Origin: Sisyra terminalis
Lineage: Eukaryota; Arthropoda; Insecta; Neuroptera; Sisyridae
Direction of reading: 5' to 3'
Length of the DNA: 64,000 bases
NCBI GenBank assembly: GCA_958496175.1
Contig: OY292277.1
Coordinates: forward strand, 54,633,050-54,697,049
Position 1 is the first letter of the stretch. Each line of letters starts with the position of its first letter. Made by a program: the position numbers and the translations under genes. Below the pieces are notes generated by a model. It saw only the letters and a list, made by a program, of their open reading frames with translations. It had not been told where the DNA came from and did no database searches. Shown here piece by piece: positions 35,696-48,942 of the stretch.

Positions 35696-35958
35696 AAAAT
35701 AAGATTTTTTCGCGGACTTTGAACAGTTATACTGTATATAAAATATATAGAATATATTGCGTTCCAATTAATGTAATATAATAATATATAAAAATCATGC
35801 CATAAACATAATTTTGAATAGAAGTTCAAACAAAAGTATTTGTGACGTATTGGCCAGATACGTATTTCGATTGCCAAGCAATCTTCCTCAGTGGTCATCA
35901 AGTAGTTTGGATGACGCCGTAACTGGTATGTGATGATTCACAAAATAGTCACGGATTG
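35696..35958. mobile_element. Palindromic retroelement-like insert, half copy
   Basis: One arm of the family seen at 31743 and 57914, beginning near AAAATAAGATTTTTTCGC and GACTTTGAACAGTTATACTG and reaching the central GTCATCAAGTAGTTTGGAT. The second arm is missing. The minus strand at 35854-35894 has an intact hammerhead-like core (CTGAGGA, stem GATTGC/GCAATC, GAAA, ATACGTAT). Confidence 0.7.
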
Positions 35959-35959
35959 A

Positions 35960-37666
35960 CCTCAATTTATAAGTCGTGCCTTTTTTTTTGCGATGTGGTT
36001 TTGGAGGGGGGGTGTTCCCAATTTTTTTGGGAACTTTGGGGGAAATTGACCTTTTTAAGTGTGAAAGTAATCTACAATGATTTACAAAGCAGTATTTATC
36101 GTGAACGTATACTTTATAATCATACTGATTACTTACCCTTGAAATTCTATTGCAACAATGTTTCCAGCACTGCTATTGTAACAATAAACGTAAACACAAC
36201 GTGCGAATAAAAAAATATTTTCATATATTTTATTTTTAATTCACACAATATTATTGTTTAAGCATTAACTCTTTTTTTTAACCATATTGAACTCGTCATA
36301 ACAAATGACCAACATATCAAATTAAATATCCCACCCCGTGCAAGTTCAATCGATGCCATCGATTTCGATTGATGCATTTAATATCATAGCCTACTGTTAA
36401 AAATGAAGAAAATGTTCATACATATGGAAATCGGTTCAATAGCCAGAAAAGACTAATTGAAAAGAAAATCAAAATATTAAGAAAATCCCAGAGCCAACAA
36501 TGGAAAAAAATGATCTCCGACGGATTAAACGCAGAATTTAATCTAAATATTTTCATTGAAAATCCCGACAATCTGTTGAAATCATTATTCAAACAATGTA
36601 CTCTTGGTGTGTTGTACAAGCAATAATGTGCTCGTACAATCTAGGGGGGTGGTGGTGATGGTGGTGGTGGTGGACATTTTCAAGAGGACAAATGCGGATT
36701 TGAGGGTGCGTCTGCCATTTATTGTGCAAAGGGATTGTACAAATCGAAATCTCCACTAACAATATTATCCTTTTATGCGCTGTATAACATTGGCAGCGCT
36801 GAACAAGGCAACGCAATAATTCTACAACACCGACGTACAAATCGAGGGATAAACCTCGGGGACAGCGCCTCCCCCGTTTCTGTTCGGGATAAATTAGTTA
36901 AATAAAGTGCATGTGCCACTTTGAGTGTTACTTTTGCCCCTCTGCCTGCCCCCCCTCCCTGCACAGCATCCCCGAGCCAAAGAGATATTTAAATTGCGAT
37001 GAAATTTTGCCATTTTTCAACATTTGTTTTTTGAGTTTTAACAATTGATTGGTTTCACCTATGGTTCGTTTTTGTACGAGAATGATGTGGTCATCTATGA
37101 AATCGATTTCGATATGCAGCAACTCTCAATTGTTTTTCTTTTCATGTGTTGTCTACATACAGAAAAGCCCAAAACGATTTGGTAACTTGAAGATATGGCC
37201 AGTGTGAATGTCACACTAGAGAATTTTTTTTTTTTTTTTATTCAAATTTATGATAGGTGGTAGGTACTTATATGATGGCTTGAAATTCTCTCCAATATTT
37301 CTCGCCGTCGTTTTGGTCTCTCTGGAAACGTTAAATTACATTTTTCTCTCGTCATCATCATGGTTGTCAAACATTTTAATAGTTTTCTTGCCTCAGCGAC
37401 GACCACTTTGGCCATTCGATTTTCGATTCGTTCTTATATTACCTACATATAAATAGCTATGCTTAATATAGTCTCGATAATTTCAACATTGGCTTAAAGA
37501 AATCAGCAATAGATATTACTGGCCTTTATTGCTTTCGCAGATTATTTAAGACCATTAATTCATTCGTTAATAATTGGACTATTTATTTTGAAAATAATTC
37601 AAGTTCTTTCTCCTCAGTAGGTTCTTCTAGGTCCATAGTAAGCCATATAATCTAATTTATTCATTA
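35960..37666. other. Intergenic, no gene seen
   Basis: Contains a G-rich palindromic patch GTTCCCAATTTTTTTGGGAAC near 36013 and a (GGT)n run at 36646-36674. Open frames there (poly-His on the minus strand) are simple-repeat artefacts. Confidence 0.4.
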
Positions 37667-39361
37667 CTAGCTGATCCGCGCGACTTCGTCTGCGTAACGT
37701 AGGTGTAGATTATATTTTCTTTTTAAATTTGCTATTTGTAGTGGCATATGAAAATTATTATTTTTCTTATTCCTCTTACGAAAAACATAATCATACCTGA
37801 AAACACTATTTTGTCAACTTAAAAAAAACACATTTAATAAACTGTTACAAAGAATAAAATAGTTGTACATAATGATCAATTAATTTTCAAAAAATATTTA
37901 TAAATATCTAAAAAGAGTGTGTTCAATTTCGTATACCTACGGTAGGTATACCTACCGTGAACCAATTAATCCGTAAATCAATCACCATCTTTACATAAAT
38001 AAAAAAAATCGCCAAGTTCAATAAAATCAGTCATAATTACGACTTAAAACAGTCAAAAGTTATCAAAACACTCGCCTGGATATTTAGAATATTAGTAGAA
38101 ATCCCATTTCATTGTCTCAACTTTTACACTACTGAAATGTACAAAACTACGCCGAAATTAAAATTTATTAAAATGCACGAAACCCAGTTCCCCCATAATC
38201 AAGTATAACCATTGTGTATCTATGCACTTATTATTAAAATATCTGAATTTCAACTATATAATTAAACCATTTTCTTTTAGTTCGCCGAATTTCTCCCTAT
38301 TCGATATTCGCTCACTAATGTATTTGTGAATACGTATTTCTGATTTTCAGGTTTACAATATGTGAAAACCAAAAAACTTAATGCTCACTTATGAATTTAA
38401 CCTTTTTTAGATATATATATTAGAATTTTAATTTTAAAGCAGATCCTACGTTTTTATTTCTAATAATAAAGCAACGTTGTTTTATTTTAAACGATAAAGC
38501 GTTTCGTCTATAACGAAAATACCTTGATAATTAAATTTGAAATTTCGATTGTTTATTAACTCTACATTTTCTCATACAAACTTAGTCACCCCTTATACTC
38601 TTTTAGGGTAGGAATTTTCAAAAAAAAATTCTTTTCAAATGTCTACTTATTATAAGGAATAAATCGAATATTAAAACTTCATCAGTCAGAGGGGGTATAT
38701 AAATACACTGTTTTAAAAACGTATTTACTTTAAGTTTTATTATTATTATTCCTAATACTATTACTTATTTTCGTTAATATGTCCTTATTGAGCAACTCTA
38801 AGGATCTATTTATAACAATTTGGTAAAAAAAAAGTTTACTGTAAGATTCGAACCGACGTCTTTATAATTAGGAGGAACAGAATATCAGATAAGTAAGCCA
38901 TTACCTTATCAATATCAACCATCTTTTTTAAATATATAAAGGTTTATATTTCAAAGAGGTATTTTTTTTAAATTTAAATTGAATTAACTGTGCTTTCTGT
39001 CAGTTCAACTAAAAATATTTTTACAGATTATTTTCTAACTTTAAATTACCTTTCCAATGATATATAACTCACCTATCTAAAGTAAAAATTTCTGTTTTCA
39101 TCCCTAGGGAATACCTTCCCTTATAATTTTTTTGAAATGATAAGTAGCCTATAGTCTGTAGGAAATTGTGTTGTATCTTAATACCAAATTTCATTAAATT
39201 CGGTTGTTCCGTTCTTTAGTTAAATCGGGACACACAGACAGACAGACAGACAAAAATTTTAAATTTGGAATAAGGGCCTCGTGAAACAAATATTTACCCT
39301 AAAATTGGGTGAAAAATCGAAATGTACAGACAGACGTAAGAATTTTATATATTAGTATAGA
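37667..39361 (-). mobile_element. Non-autonomous Helitron, longest copy
   Basis: On the minus strand it starts TCTATACTAATATATAAAATTC (39361 down) and ends ...GCGCGGATCAGCTAG (37667), with A and T at the outer flanks, as Helitrons insert between A and T. A GAC-GAA-GTC hairpin precedes the CTAG end. 1,695 bp, no Rep/helicase. It contains a tRNA-like B-box string at 38845-38854. Confidence 0.85.
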
Positions 39362-40695
39362 TTAAAACCCTATCTTCTTCCAAATTTCAATCTCTGACTC
39401 ATTTTTTTCATTTCCGTATTTTTTTTTTTTTTAAACAGATTTCATCTTAACAAACATAAACTAGGAAATGTTCAATTCCGCTTCTTCTTTTTTTCTCGCA
39501 AACAATTGTGTTGACAAATTCGAATCTCCCGCTCAATATTTAACAAAACAATGGTCATATGAAACAACAATATTTGGGTTTCTCGCGAGAAAAACGAGCA
39601 AAAAAGTTTATGACAAACATAGTGTTGAGACCTTCGTATAGTTGAGTATAGTTTGTATATTTTTCACCATTTTTACATAACTTTTATTATTTTTTATTTT
39701 TAAATCTTATCACCTCGACATTGTTGCAAGTTCAGCACAAAGTGTGCCACAAACATTTGACTGCCATTTCGAACTTCATTCATACACTTTAGTACTTCGA
39801 AAATGACAATCACTTGCCGTTCATATGTATCTTCTCCTCAACATCCTTTTGGGAAAAAAATTTGATGTGCGCGTGTGTGTGTGTGTGTGTGCATGTGAAA
39901 AAAAAATCCAAGTGCATTTTTCAGATTGATTTTCTATAATAATAATACGAGCAAGCTTTCAAGCTTTACTTTAGTAGCCGCCTCTAAATCAATCAATTTT
40001 CAAAGCAAAGCATTGAAAACCATTATTATCGACACAACATGACGAAATCGAAATAATTTTCGATCACTTTCAGAATCGTTAATTGAAAAGTTATTAAAAA
40101 AAAAAAAATACTTTTTCTCTTTTCCACGTTCCACAAAATCTGACCAATCAAAAAGTTTGAAAAGTTTAACAAAAAAAGAAAATGTTTCCATGAAACTATA
40201 ACATTATGTACCTATATGAACATTTTAAAATAATTATCAACGAATATTTTCCGTTTAGTTTTGTTGACACTTTCCTCACGTACACCTACATATACTTGGA
40301 GATTATTAATTTATGATTACAATAACATAAGTGGACAGTAATTGCATGGAAAAGCGAGAAAATATTTTTCCTTTTTATTTTCGCAAATTCACATAATGTT
40401 CTATGTTGTTGCATTTGTTTCCAAGTTTTCTAAAAAAAAAAAAATCGGAAAGTCAAACTGTTTTGATGCAAATGTGTTTCAGTTGTTGCAAATATTCAAA
40501 AAGAATAATGACAAATTTGTGAGTTTATGTGATCGTTTTTTATGTTGCAATCAATGTGCACCGTTAACATGAATGGAACAGGTAATAAAATTTAATTTTC
40601 ATAAAGCTTAAGCCTCGATGAGACTTAATTTTAATTCAAAAGCTCAACATTTTATTATGGAAATTAATTGTTGCAAAAGTTTCGCCATTTAGGAG
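39362..40695. other. Intergenic, no gene seen
   Basis: AT-rich with a (GT)n run at 39869-39893. Short frames near 40000-40572 have no domain evidence. Confidence 0.4.
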
Positions 40696-40696
40696 C

Positions 40697-40925
40697 TTTA
40701 CGAGGGCTGTTTGATAAGTACCCGTGTTGGGCAAGAAAATGCGTCAATTTTTTTTAATTTTTTCAACATAATCTCCTTTTAGCTTGATACACTTAGTCCA
40801 GCGGTATTCAAACTTTTTTAAGCCTTCCAAACAATAGGATCTGTCGAACTCCGTCTTTTTCAGCGATGATTTCCTCATTTGACAAGAATCGCTTTCCGCC
40901 AAGCCACTTTTTCATGTTTGGAAGC
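40697..40925 (-). pseudogene. Mariner transposase C-terminal fragment with one terminal repeat
   Basis: The minus strand reads FPNMKKWLGGKRFLSNEE, then (after decay) RLKKFEYRWTKCIKLKGDYV and a stop at 40744. This is the conserved C-terminus of mariner transposases, followed by a terminal-repeat-like TTTACGAGGGCTGTTTGATAAG at 40697. The rest of the element is gone, and an A-run marks the break at 40926. Confidence 0.85.
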
Positions 40926-40984
40926 AAAAAAAAAAATCGTATGGAGTCCAATCTTCAATTTTGAAGATTATTCATCCAATATCA

Positions 40985-41466
40985 TATATTATTGAATCCA
41001 ATCGTTCTTTTGAACGGTTAATTTAATCGCCAAAACATAAAACACCATTTTTATAGAGCAGTTAATTTCCAACAAAAATTTGAATTGCGCATTATATAAG
41101 AGTCATTTTATTGTCGAGTTATAAAATTCATAAACAAAAATGAAATTTGTCTTAAAATAATCAAAATTAAATCCTTAATATCTTTCAAATGGTGAGGCTT
41201 ACGGAAAAAATATAAGATACCTTTTTTGTAGAGCATTAAATTTCCTAAAAAATTCTTTCACAACATTTTTCTGTACAATCGATAAATGATGAGGTGTGAA
41301 TTTTTTTCTATTGGACTGAAAAAAAAATACAAAACTGCAATGCGGAGGATCTTCCTATTAAAATTAAAAGCTCATACTTGGTGAGAATTTTTTTACGGTG
41401 TCTAGCAACCCATTTTCCGTGTCATTTGTAAAAAAAAAATAATCGACTTTTTTGACCCATCCTAAT
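40985..41466. repeat. Remnant of a foldback-type element (single arm)
   Basis: Carries the shared motif as CTTTTTTGTAGAGCATTAAATTT (41223-41245, longest conserved run under 20 bp) and a weaker copy TTTTATAGAGCAGTTAATTT near 41050. The right boundary resembles the family ends (TTGACCCATCCTAAT, 41451-41465). No matching left end is found, so it is truncated. Confidence 0.5.
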
Positions 41467-41469
41467 ATA

Positions 41470-44400
41470 ACATATTACTTCTTGATTTGCCTACACAATC
41501 CAATTCTGTGGCCTGTGATCACAGGGAAATTACGTTGCTGTGGTTGAAATTGATTTATAAAAGAAAATAACGGAGTGCAACTAAATTATCATAGCAGTTG
41601 ATTAAGGAAGATGAAGCATTTGCTTAAATTTCTCAAAAAAAAAACCTGTACATAATATTATGTAAAATCCATATAATCGTGAAAATTTTAAATACTCACA
41701 CCTCTTAAAAATATAGAAAGACAAGATAAAAAAACCATAGTTTCCATAGTCTAATTCTGAGGTCCTCAACCTTTTAAAGCCTAAAAGCATATACTAGAAT
41801 GTCATTCGAATGTCTGGACAACATTAATTTTTTGAAATCGCCACTAGTGACCGAAAAAAAAACTAACCCTAAGTCCAAATTTTTGAGGTTACGAAATCTA
41901 ACAAATTGCCTATCTCATTCAATCTCCTGTTATCTATTCTTCGGGATTTTTAGAATCGATTTGTTTTCTTGAAAATTTGTCGTTTACTAATAATTGATGC
42001 ACTTTCTAGTTAAAGTAGAACGAAACCATGATAGATATAGTAAAGTTTAAATTTTGGATCTAAATCGGATGCTGCGTAGGTACTAGCCAGAGTTCAACAG
42101 TTAATAAAATGATAACTCATTTCAAATCTCAACTTAAAAAAATAAAAATTCTCTAATTTCTCTTGTTCTTCTTGTCCTAGACGTTTTTTTGCAATTGTTC
42201 AAGTCTATAATTACAACCAGATGCACTTGCATTTTTTTTCTTCTTAAAGTGAAACCAGGTGTAGTTATATAGTTCACCTTTAAAACACATTTGTCCATCC
42301 GTAAGGACTCAGCACCTGCTATTTGGGTTATTCCACATTCAACTGCAAAAGTCATTTTTTTTTTTTGTTTCAAACCATCAAATTCAAAATTTCCCATAGA
42401 AACCAAAAACAAATCACTACAATATAGTCACGTGGCCAAATCAAACTAGCGCACACTTGATTTCCTCATTTTCATTAGATGGAAACGGCCAAACAAAGAC
42501 GCAGTCAATCATACACTCTATCACAAAAGAAAAAGAAAAACGATGACTTTGTTGTAATTATTGGCTTGATTTAGCTTTCATAATAAATGAATGAGCTTTA
42601 AATTGATAGTCGGGGGGGGGTAGGTAGGTAGTGTTGATGATGAACCCCCTGCTAGCTCGAGCTACCCATTGCTATTTGGGTGAAAAACAAGAGAGATATG
42701 TTCGCCACGTGTCTCCTCTAATTGTTACCCCTAACGAGGCCACGTGTGCGTTTGAATTTTGCTATGGAGAAGTTGCCAGAAAAACATTCCAATTTTCAAT
42801 CTTTCTAAATGATTAAACCATTTACTTACACATACTTATATAACCACATTTAAATAGTTCTTTTTTTTTTTTAGATTTATTATGTAAAAAAATATCACTG
42901 TTTCAAATTCAAACCAGCTGCACATTTGGCCTTACAGAAACCAATAAAATCCAAGTTCCAACCCTGAACATAATATAAAAAATATTCAATACAAAATCGT
43001 AATAGCTCTTGTGTTTTTTTTTTATTAACTCATTATTCTTAATAAAGTCAAACTCTAAACAAAGCCAACTAGTATATTGTTGGTAGACACAGGTATACGA
43101 TTCATATTAGAGCTTTACAATAAAAAAAAAAGAAGAAGGAAAAACAATAAATAAGCGTTAAGTAAAAACAAAGAAGTTCATTGTTTTTGAAATTCATGCG
43201 TCTTTTCTTGATACAAACCGCCTAGGCTGCTTGATCACCCCAACAAAAACTAATTTTATAACAAACAGTTGAAACAAAACCATGCGCAATATAATATTTT
43301 TCGAAGAAATCTAATATAATATTATTTAAGTAACAAATGAAATTTATGTCGCGAGACTATTAGGTTAATTACAGGATGACCTCAAAGTTATTAAGTCAAA
43401 CCCTACGATCAAATATCCAATGAATCAAACGGACATTTTTTTTTAAATTGTTTATGGAAAACAACAAAAAAAAAAAAATTGAAAAACGCCCATTATTTCG
43501 GTTTTTAATTTTTTGAAACTTGAACTTAATATTTTATTGAATAATAAAAAAAAGTTTTGGAATAGTTGTTTCAAAGATGGAACATTAATGCAAAAATTTT
43601 CCTTGAACTTGATTTAAACGTAAATGAGTGTATACGAAGAATCCACCTGTTTTATGATTTGAGAATTTCCGTAAATTTTGGTTCCCACACTTTCTACGAG
43701 ATACGGGGCACAAGTGGCAAAATTTTCAAGATAAACAACCCCTTGGCGGATTCCCTAATGCTCTGTGACTGGACTCGAAATAATGAGCGTGCCATAGACA
43801 ATACAACCCCCGCACGGACAGCATAATGTCAGGTGTAAATATGACAAGCAATAAAATAAAACGACAACGATAACAACAACAACAACAACAGATCATAAAC
43901 ACAATGTTTTCAACAAGGATAAAATAGCCAACTCCAACTCCTCTACCCTTAACTTTGCAATTACCCATCTTGCTCACACATCCATCATTTTCTACTAAGC
44001 CCGTCGGCACTTTCTCACGCCATTTTCTCCCAAATTTTATAAGTTTCCGGTTTCTTGTTACTCTATCGAGAAATTTTTCTAAATTTTATTTTTCGATCAC
44101 GTTTCGAAAAGTGGTCGTACTCTTTCATCTCCCCCCCCTGGCCACCGTAAATGTGCAGACTCTTTGTCTGTAGGTATTTCCATTCTACTACACGTTAATG
44201 GTGCGATGTGCTATTATACCTAGTACGATAGTAGAAATTTTTGATTGTGCCACCCCCGTTGCGTGGCAGCACAAAAGACAATTCGTGACCGGTGAATGGA
44301 CAAGGGAAATGAACGCGAGTCGGCAACACATTCCCGGATTAGCTCTATGATTTTCTCACACCCCAAACCCCAATTCTCTTATCTCTCTCAATAATGTTGT

Positions 44401-44894
44401 AACGGACATCAAAACTCACACTTTCGACAAAATTGTAATAAATATGTAGTAGGTACCTACTAACCATTGAAAAAGTTACCCTCCACCACTGCCGCCACCA
44501 TCAATGGGTCGTATTCTTTTACTATAATACCTACGTATCTACAACACCACCATTCGTATTCCTATGTGTTACAACCAACTGTCGATTTGACACGTAATGT
44601 TGGTAATAATTACAAGAGATAAATTACTTCTTGTTGCTGATGACCTGTTTCAACTTGTCCTTCATTTATGATCCTGCAAAACAAACACCTACCACCAGGA
44701 AGGCGTAAATTTCAATTTTATCACGTACATACGAAAACGCATGTCCTTTACTCGTTTCATTCATAAATTTCGAAATTTTTGACATTTTAAATTCGACTCA
44801 AATATTTCTATTTTCAATTTCTGACTAAAAAGGAGCTTTAAATGCCTAACCCTTTGAAATTGCACCTCTAGTTTATGAAGTGACCTCTACACTC
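41470..44894. other. Intergenic or sim-upstream sequence; possible regulatory patches
   Basis: No gene. Less AT-rich patches occur at about 42620-42790 and 43660-44420. Two CACGTGT sites lie 35 bp apart (42706-42712, 42741-42747). Poly-pyrimidine and (CAA)n tracts are also present. Confidence 0.35.
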
Positions 44895-44902
44895 ATATCC
44901 AT

Positions 44903-46628
44903 TAGGGTAAAAAAAAAATAAATTTTCTTGCAAACAGGTGGAAAAGTTTTGATTTAACATAAAAAGGCACCAGTTAAAATTTCAGCTCGTAATTTTAATA
45001 TTAAGGTTGTCCACATCGCATTTTTTTATTTCCCATAAAAATAACATGGGAAAAGATATTTTTACTTCTTCTGATTTTTATACCGTTCAAACGACTATTT
45101 AAATAATAAATCTCTTCTATGATCTTTATAGAGAATTAAACGCTCTACAAAAAAGGACTGATAACATTTTTTGAGTAGTCCATGTGTTCAAAAGTTATTC
45201 ACGATCAAAGTTCAATTCTTGAAAAATTTGATCTATGCTCTATGATCTATGATGATAGGGGTCAAATTTTTTATCAAACATGAATTTGATTTGTGAACTT
45301 TTGAACACATGGACTAATCAAAAAATGTTATCAGTCCTTTTTTGTAGAGCGTTTAATCTATACTAATATATAAAATTCTTACGTCTGTCTGTACATTTCG
45401 ATTTTGAACCCAATTTTAAGGTAAATATTTGTTTCACGAGGCCCTTATTCCAAATTTAACATTTTTACAATTTTTGTCTGTCTGTCTGTCTGTGTGTCCC
45501 GATTTAACTAAAGAACGGAACAACCAAATTTAATGAAATTTGGTATTAAGATACAACACAACTTTCCACAGACTATAGGCTACTTATCATTCCAAAAAAA
45601 TAATAAGGGAAGGTATTCCCTAGGGATGAAAACATAAATTTTTACACTAGACAGGTGAGTTATATATCATTGGAAAGGTAATTTAAAGTTAGAAAATAAT
45701 CTGTAAAAATATTTTTAGTTGAACTGATAAAAAGCATAGTAAATTCAATTTAAATTTTAAAAAATTGCCTGTTTGAAACATAAACCTTTATATATATCTA
45801 CAAAACACATAGTTGATGTTAATAGCGTAATGACTTTTTTTTGAAAATTTCTACCCTAAAAGAGTAAAAGAGGTCACTAAGTTTGTATGAGAAAATGTAG
45901 AGTTAATCAACAATCGAAATTTTGAATTTACTAAGTGTTATTGATAAATAAATAATGAATTAATAATAAGTGTCTGTTTTTGTTATGTCATTTTAATAAC
46001 AACATTTTAAATAACTTCATTTCACTAAATTAGTATGAAAGTTTAGGAAGTAGGTACTTATACCAAATACCAAAGAGGCAGTTTTTAATTTTATTTTTGT
46101 TTTTCAACAATCAAACTTTTTTAAAATCTAGTTTTTATGAACCAATGATTGTGACCTGGAGCAATTATTTAACATTAAAGGAGCAATTTTTTGTCATTTA
46201 TTTCATTATCAATCAAAAAATAAAATCTTCCAAATCAACTTTTCTTCGGTATTTAGGAAAATTTGAAAATCAATTATTGTTATTGAAAATAAATAAAATA
46301 TTCGAAATTCCTTCCACGCTTTCTATCTATTTCCAACATATCTATTTACGTTACGCAGACGAAGTCGCGGGGATCAGCTAGTTCTCTATAAAGATCATAG
46401 AAGAGATTTATTATTTAAATAGTCGTTTGAACAGTATAAAAATCAGAAAAAGTAAAAATAACTTTTCCCATGCCATTCTTATGGGAAATAAAAAAATGCG
46501 ATGTGGACAACCTTAATATTAATATTACGAGCTGAAATTTTAACTGGTGTCTTTTTACGTCAAAACAAAAATTTTCAGCCTGTTTGCAAGAAAAAATTAA
46601 ATTTTTTTTTTTTTTTTGTATCACCCTG
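44903..46628. mobile_element. Foldback element interrupted by a Helitron
   Basis: Inverted ends TAGGGT... and ...ACCCTG, arms with AAGGTTGTCCACATCGCATTT / AAATGCGATGTGGACAACCTT, CCCAT...AAATAA blocks and the shared motif GCTCTACAAAAAAGGAC (near 45140) with its inverse (45335-45352). Flanking 8-mers ATATCCAT / ATATATGT agree at only 5 of 8 positions, so the target duplication has decayed or the ends are slightly off. A 1,025-bp Helitron sits in the right arm. Confidence 0.75.
45357..46381 (+). mobile_element. Non-autonomous Helitron nested in foldback
   Basis: Starts TCTATACTAATATATAAAATTC and ends ACGAAGTCGCGGGGATCAG CTAG, between A (45356) and T (46382). Removing it restores the foldback arm, which then matches the opposite arm across the junction (GAGCGTTTAA-TTCTCTATAAAG), so the A^T insertion is precise and leaves no duplication. 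Confidence 0.9.
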
Positions 46629-46636
46629 ATATATGT

Positions 46637-47715
46637 AAGTTTACCACAAATACAAGAAAACCTCAAATAAAATTTCATATCACTTTTAAGAGAATTGATT
46701 TTTCAAACATTTGTTAACACCACATTGACTTAAGTGTTTGTTTATGTAAACATTATCGCTTTCTAGAACGCAAACGCCATTTAAACTCTATGTACAATTT
46801 TTATTACGACTATTAAATACGTCTATACAATATACCTACACATATACCTACATATAGATATGCATACTATTCAACTGATACAACCAAAGTCACAGATTTT
46901 CTCCATTCTTCACCCCGCACACCCACCACATAATAACAAAATCACACTTTATTATTAACGATTTTTCTGTTAAATTGTACCACATTGTAACAATACGCAG
47001 AAACAATATTTCGCCTTTTGCATTTCAATGCATACAAAGTTGTAACATTTATATGCAGTTGGATGCTGCACAATTCAAGCTGCACAAAATCTTGCACAAT
47101 TTGCTGGCCTATATTACTTATATGCACGCAAATGCAATCTGAATAACTAATTAACACCAATCGGTTTAATGAAGCGTGAAAAAGTAGTTTATACGTGAGC
47201 TACGTGAAAAATATCTATAGCCATACATAATATGATATCTCAACTGCAACATTAGTACCTACACACGACGACATTGTGACGTCATTTGACGTATTAAAGA
47301 GGAAAAGTTTAATTTATTTAAAAACCCTCATAAAATGGTAAAATAGTTAAATGTTTCTTTTCTCCGTACTAGTTCCTTAAACCAAATTCCCAAAAAAAAA
47401 AAAAAACAAAAAATGATCCACATATATGAGGATTTCTTTATGAAGAATGCTTCATTGGGACCATTATTAAGCCCCTACTAGGGAACTCCCAATTGCGAAT
47501 GACCCATCGGATCCCAATGAGGGATTTTCGGGCAAATCGATATAACTTAAGAATACACATATAATATATTGTAATTATAAAAGTTTCGTTTACACAACGA
47601 AATTCCATCGATTGATTGATTTGAAACCAATATTTCTAGAATTTTTTTTTAAATTCCTCAACTTTACCAACAATCTCTTCATTACAATATTCAAAATTTA
47701 TTTATAGAATTAAAA
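46637..47715. other. Intergenic, no gene seen
   Basis: AT-rich. A patch at about 47430-47545 is more complex (CCCCTACTAGGGAACTCCC and similar) but unassigned. Confidence 0.35.
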
Positions 47716-47807
47716 TAATTTTTTTTCGCAGACTTTGAACAGTTATACTGTGTGTACAATATATAGGATATATTGCGGTCCAATTTATGTAGTATAATCT
47801 GATATAA

Positions 47808-48675
47808 TCTATTATTATAAAGAGGAAAGATTTGATTGTTTGTTTGCTTTGAATAGGCTCCGAAACTACTTGACCGATTTGAAAAATTCTTTCACTGTTA
47901 GAAAGCTACACTATTTCCGGTGAACATAGGCTTTATTAAATTTTCAAAAAAAGTAGGGATCCATACTAAAACTCCAATAATGTGTGATAAAATTACCAAA
48001 AAACTTTCTTACATCGCGTGCACTGGTGATTTAACTAAAGAACGGAACAACCGAATTTAATAAAACTTTATATTAAGATACAACACAATTACCCACACAC
48101 GTTAGGCTATTTATCATTCCTTAAAAATAATAATGAAATGTACCCCCTACGTAAAAACTGAGTGATGAAAAAAAATTTACTTTAGATAAATAATTATAAT
48201 ATGATAAATAATAAATAATTATACCATCATAATGATAAAAGAAATTTAAAATCCTCTTCCAGAGCAAAAGGCATACGCCAAATCGTGTATGGTGAACTCT
48301 GGACTATCCAATATGGTTTAATTATATAGTTGAAATTCAGATATTACAATAATAAGTTTTTAGATACATAATGGTTATACATGATTATGGAAGAACTGGG
48401 TTTCGTGCAATTATACAAATTTCAATTTCGCGGTTGTGTTGTACAGTGCAATAGTGTAATAGTTTTTGGAAAAAGGTTCATTCGGGAATCGAAAAAGGGG
48501 AGATGGGGTTATTTTGATGCGAGTATTTCGACTTTTTTTAGTCATAATTAACACCGAATTTATTGAACTTGGCAATGTTTTTTATTTGATGTATGATGTA
48601 GTATGATTATATTTTTCAAAAAAGAATAAGAAAAATAAAATACGTTACGCAGACGAAGTCGCGGGGATCAGCTAG
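47808..48675 (+). mobile_element. Non-autonomous Helitron, 868 bp
   Basis: Starts TCTATTATTATAAAGAGG between A and T, with the widespread arthropod Helitron block TAGGCTCCGAAACTACTTGACC, and ends GCGGGGATCAG CTAG followed by T. It is more similar to the 17567 copy than to 45357 or 51519. No coding capacity. Confidence 0.88.
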
Positions 48676-48942
48676 TAATATATATATATATAAATCATAC
48701 CATAAACATAAATTTGAACAGACGTTCAAACAATACTATTCGTGACGTATTGCCCAGATACGTATTTCGATTGCCAAGCAATCTTCCTCAGTGGTCATCA
48801 AGTAGTTTCGATCACTTCATAACTGCTTTGTGATGATTCACTTGGCAATCGAAATACGTATCTGGGCAATACGTCATGAATATTTTTGTTTGAACGTCTG
48901 TTCAAATTTATGTTTATGGTATGATTTATATATATATATTAC

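Noticed and set aside
36589..36964. Minus-strand ORFs with poly-His
   Set aside because: Produced by a (GGT)n tract; no splice or domain support.
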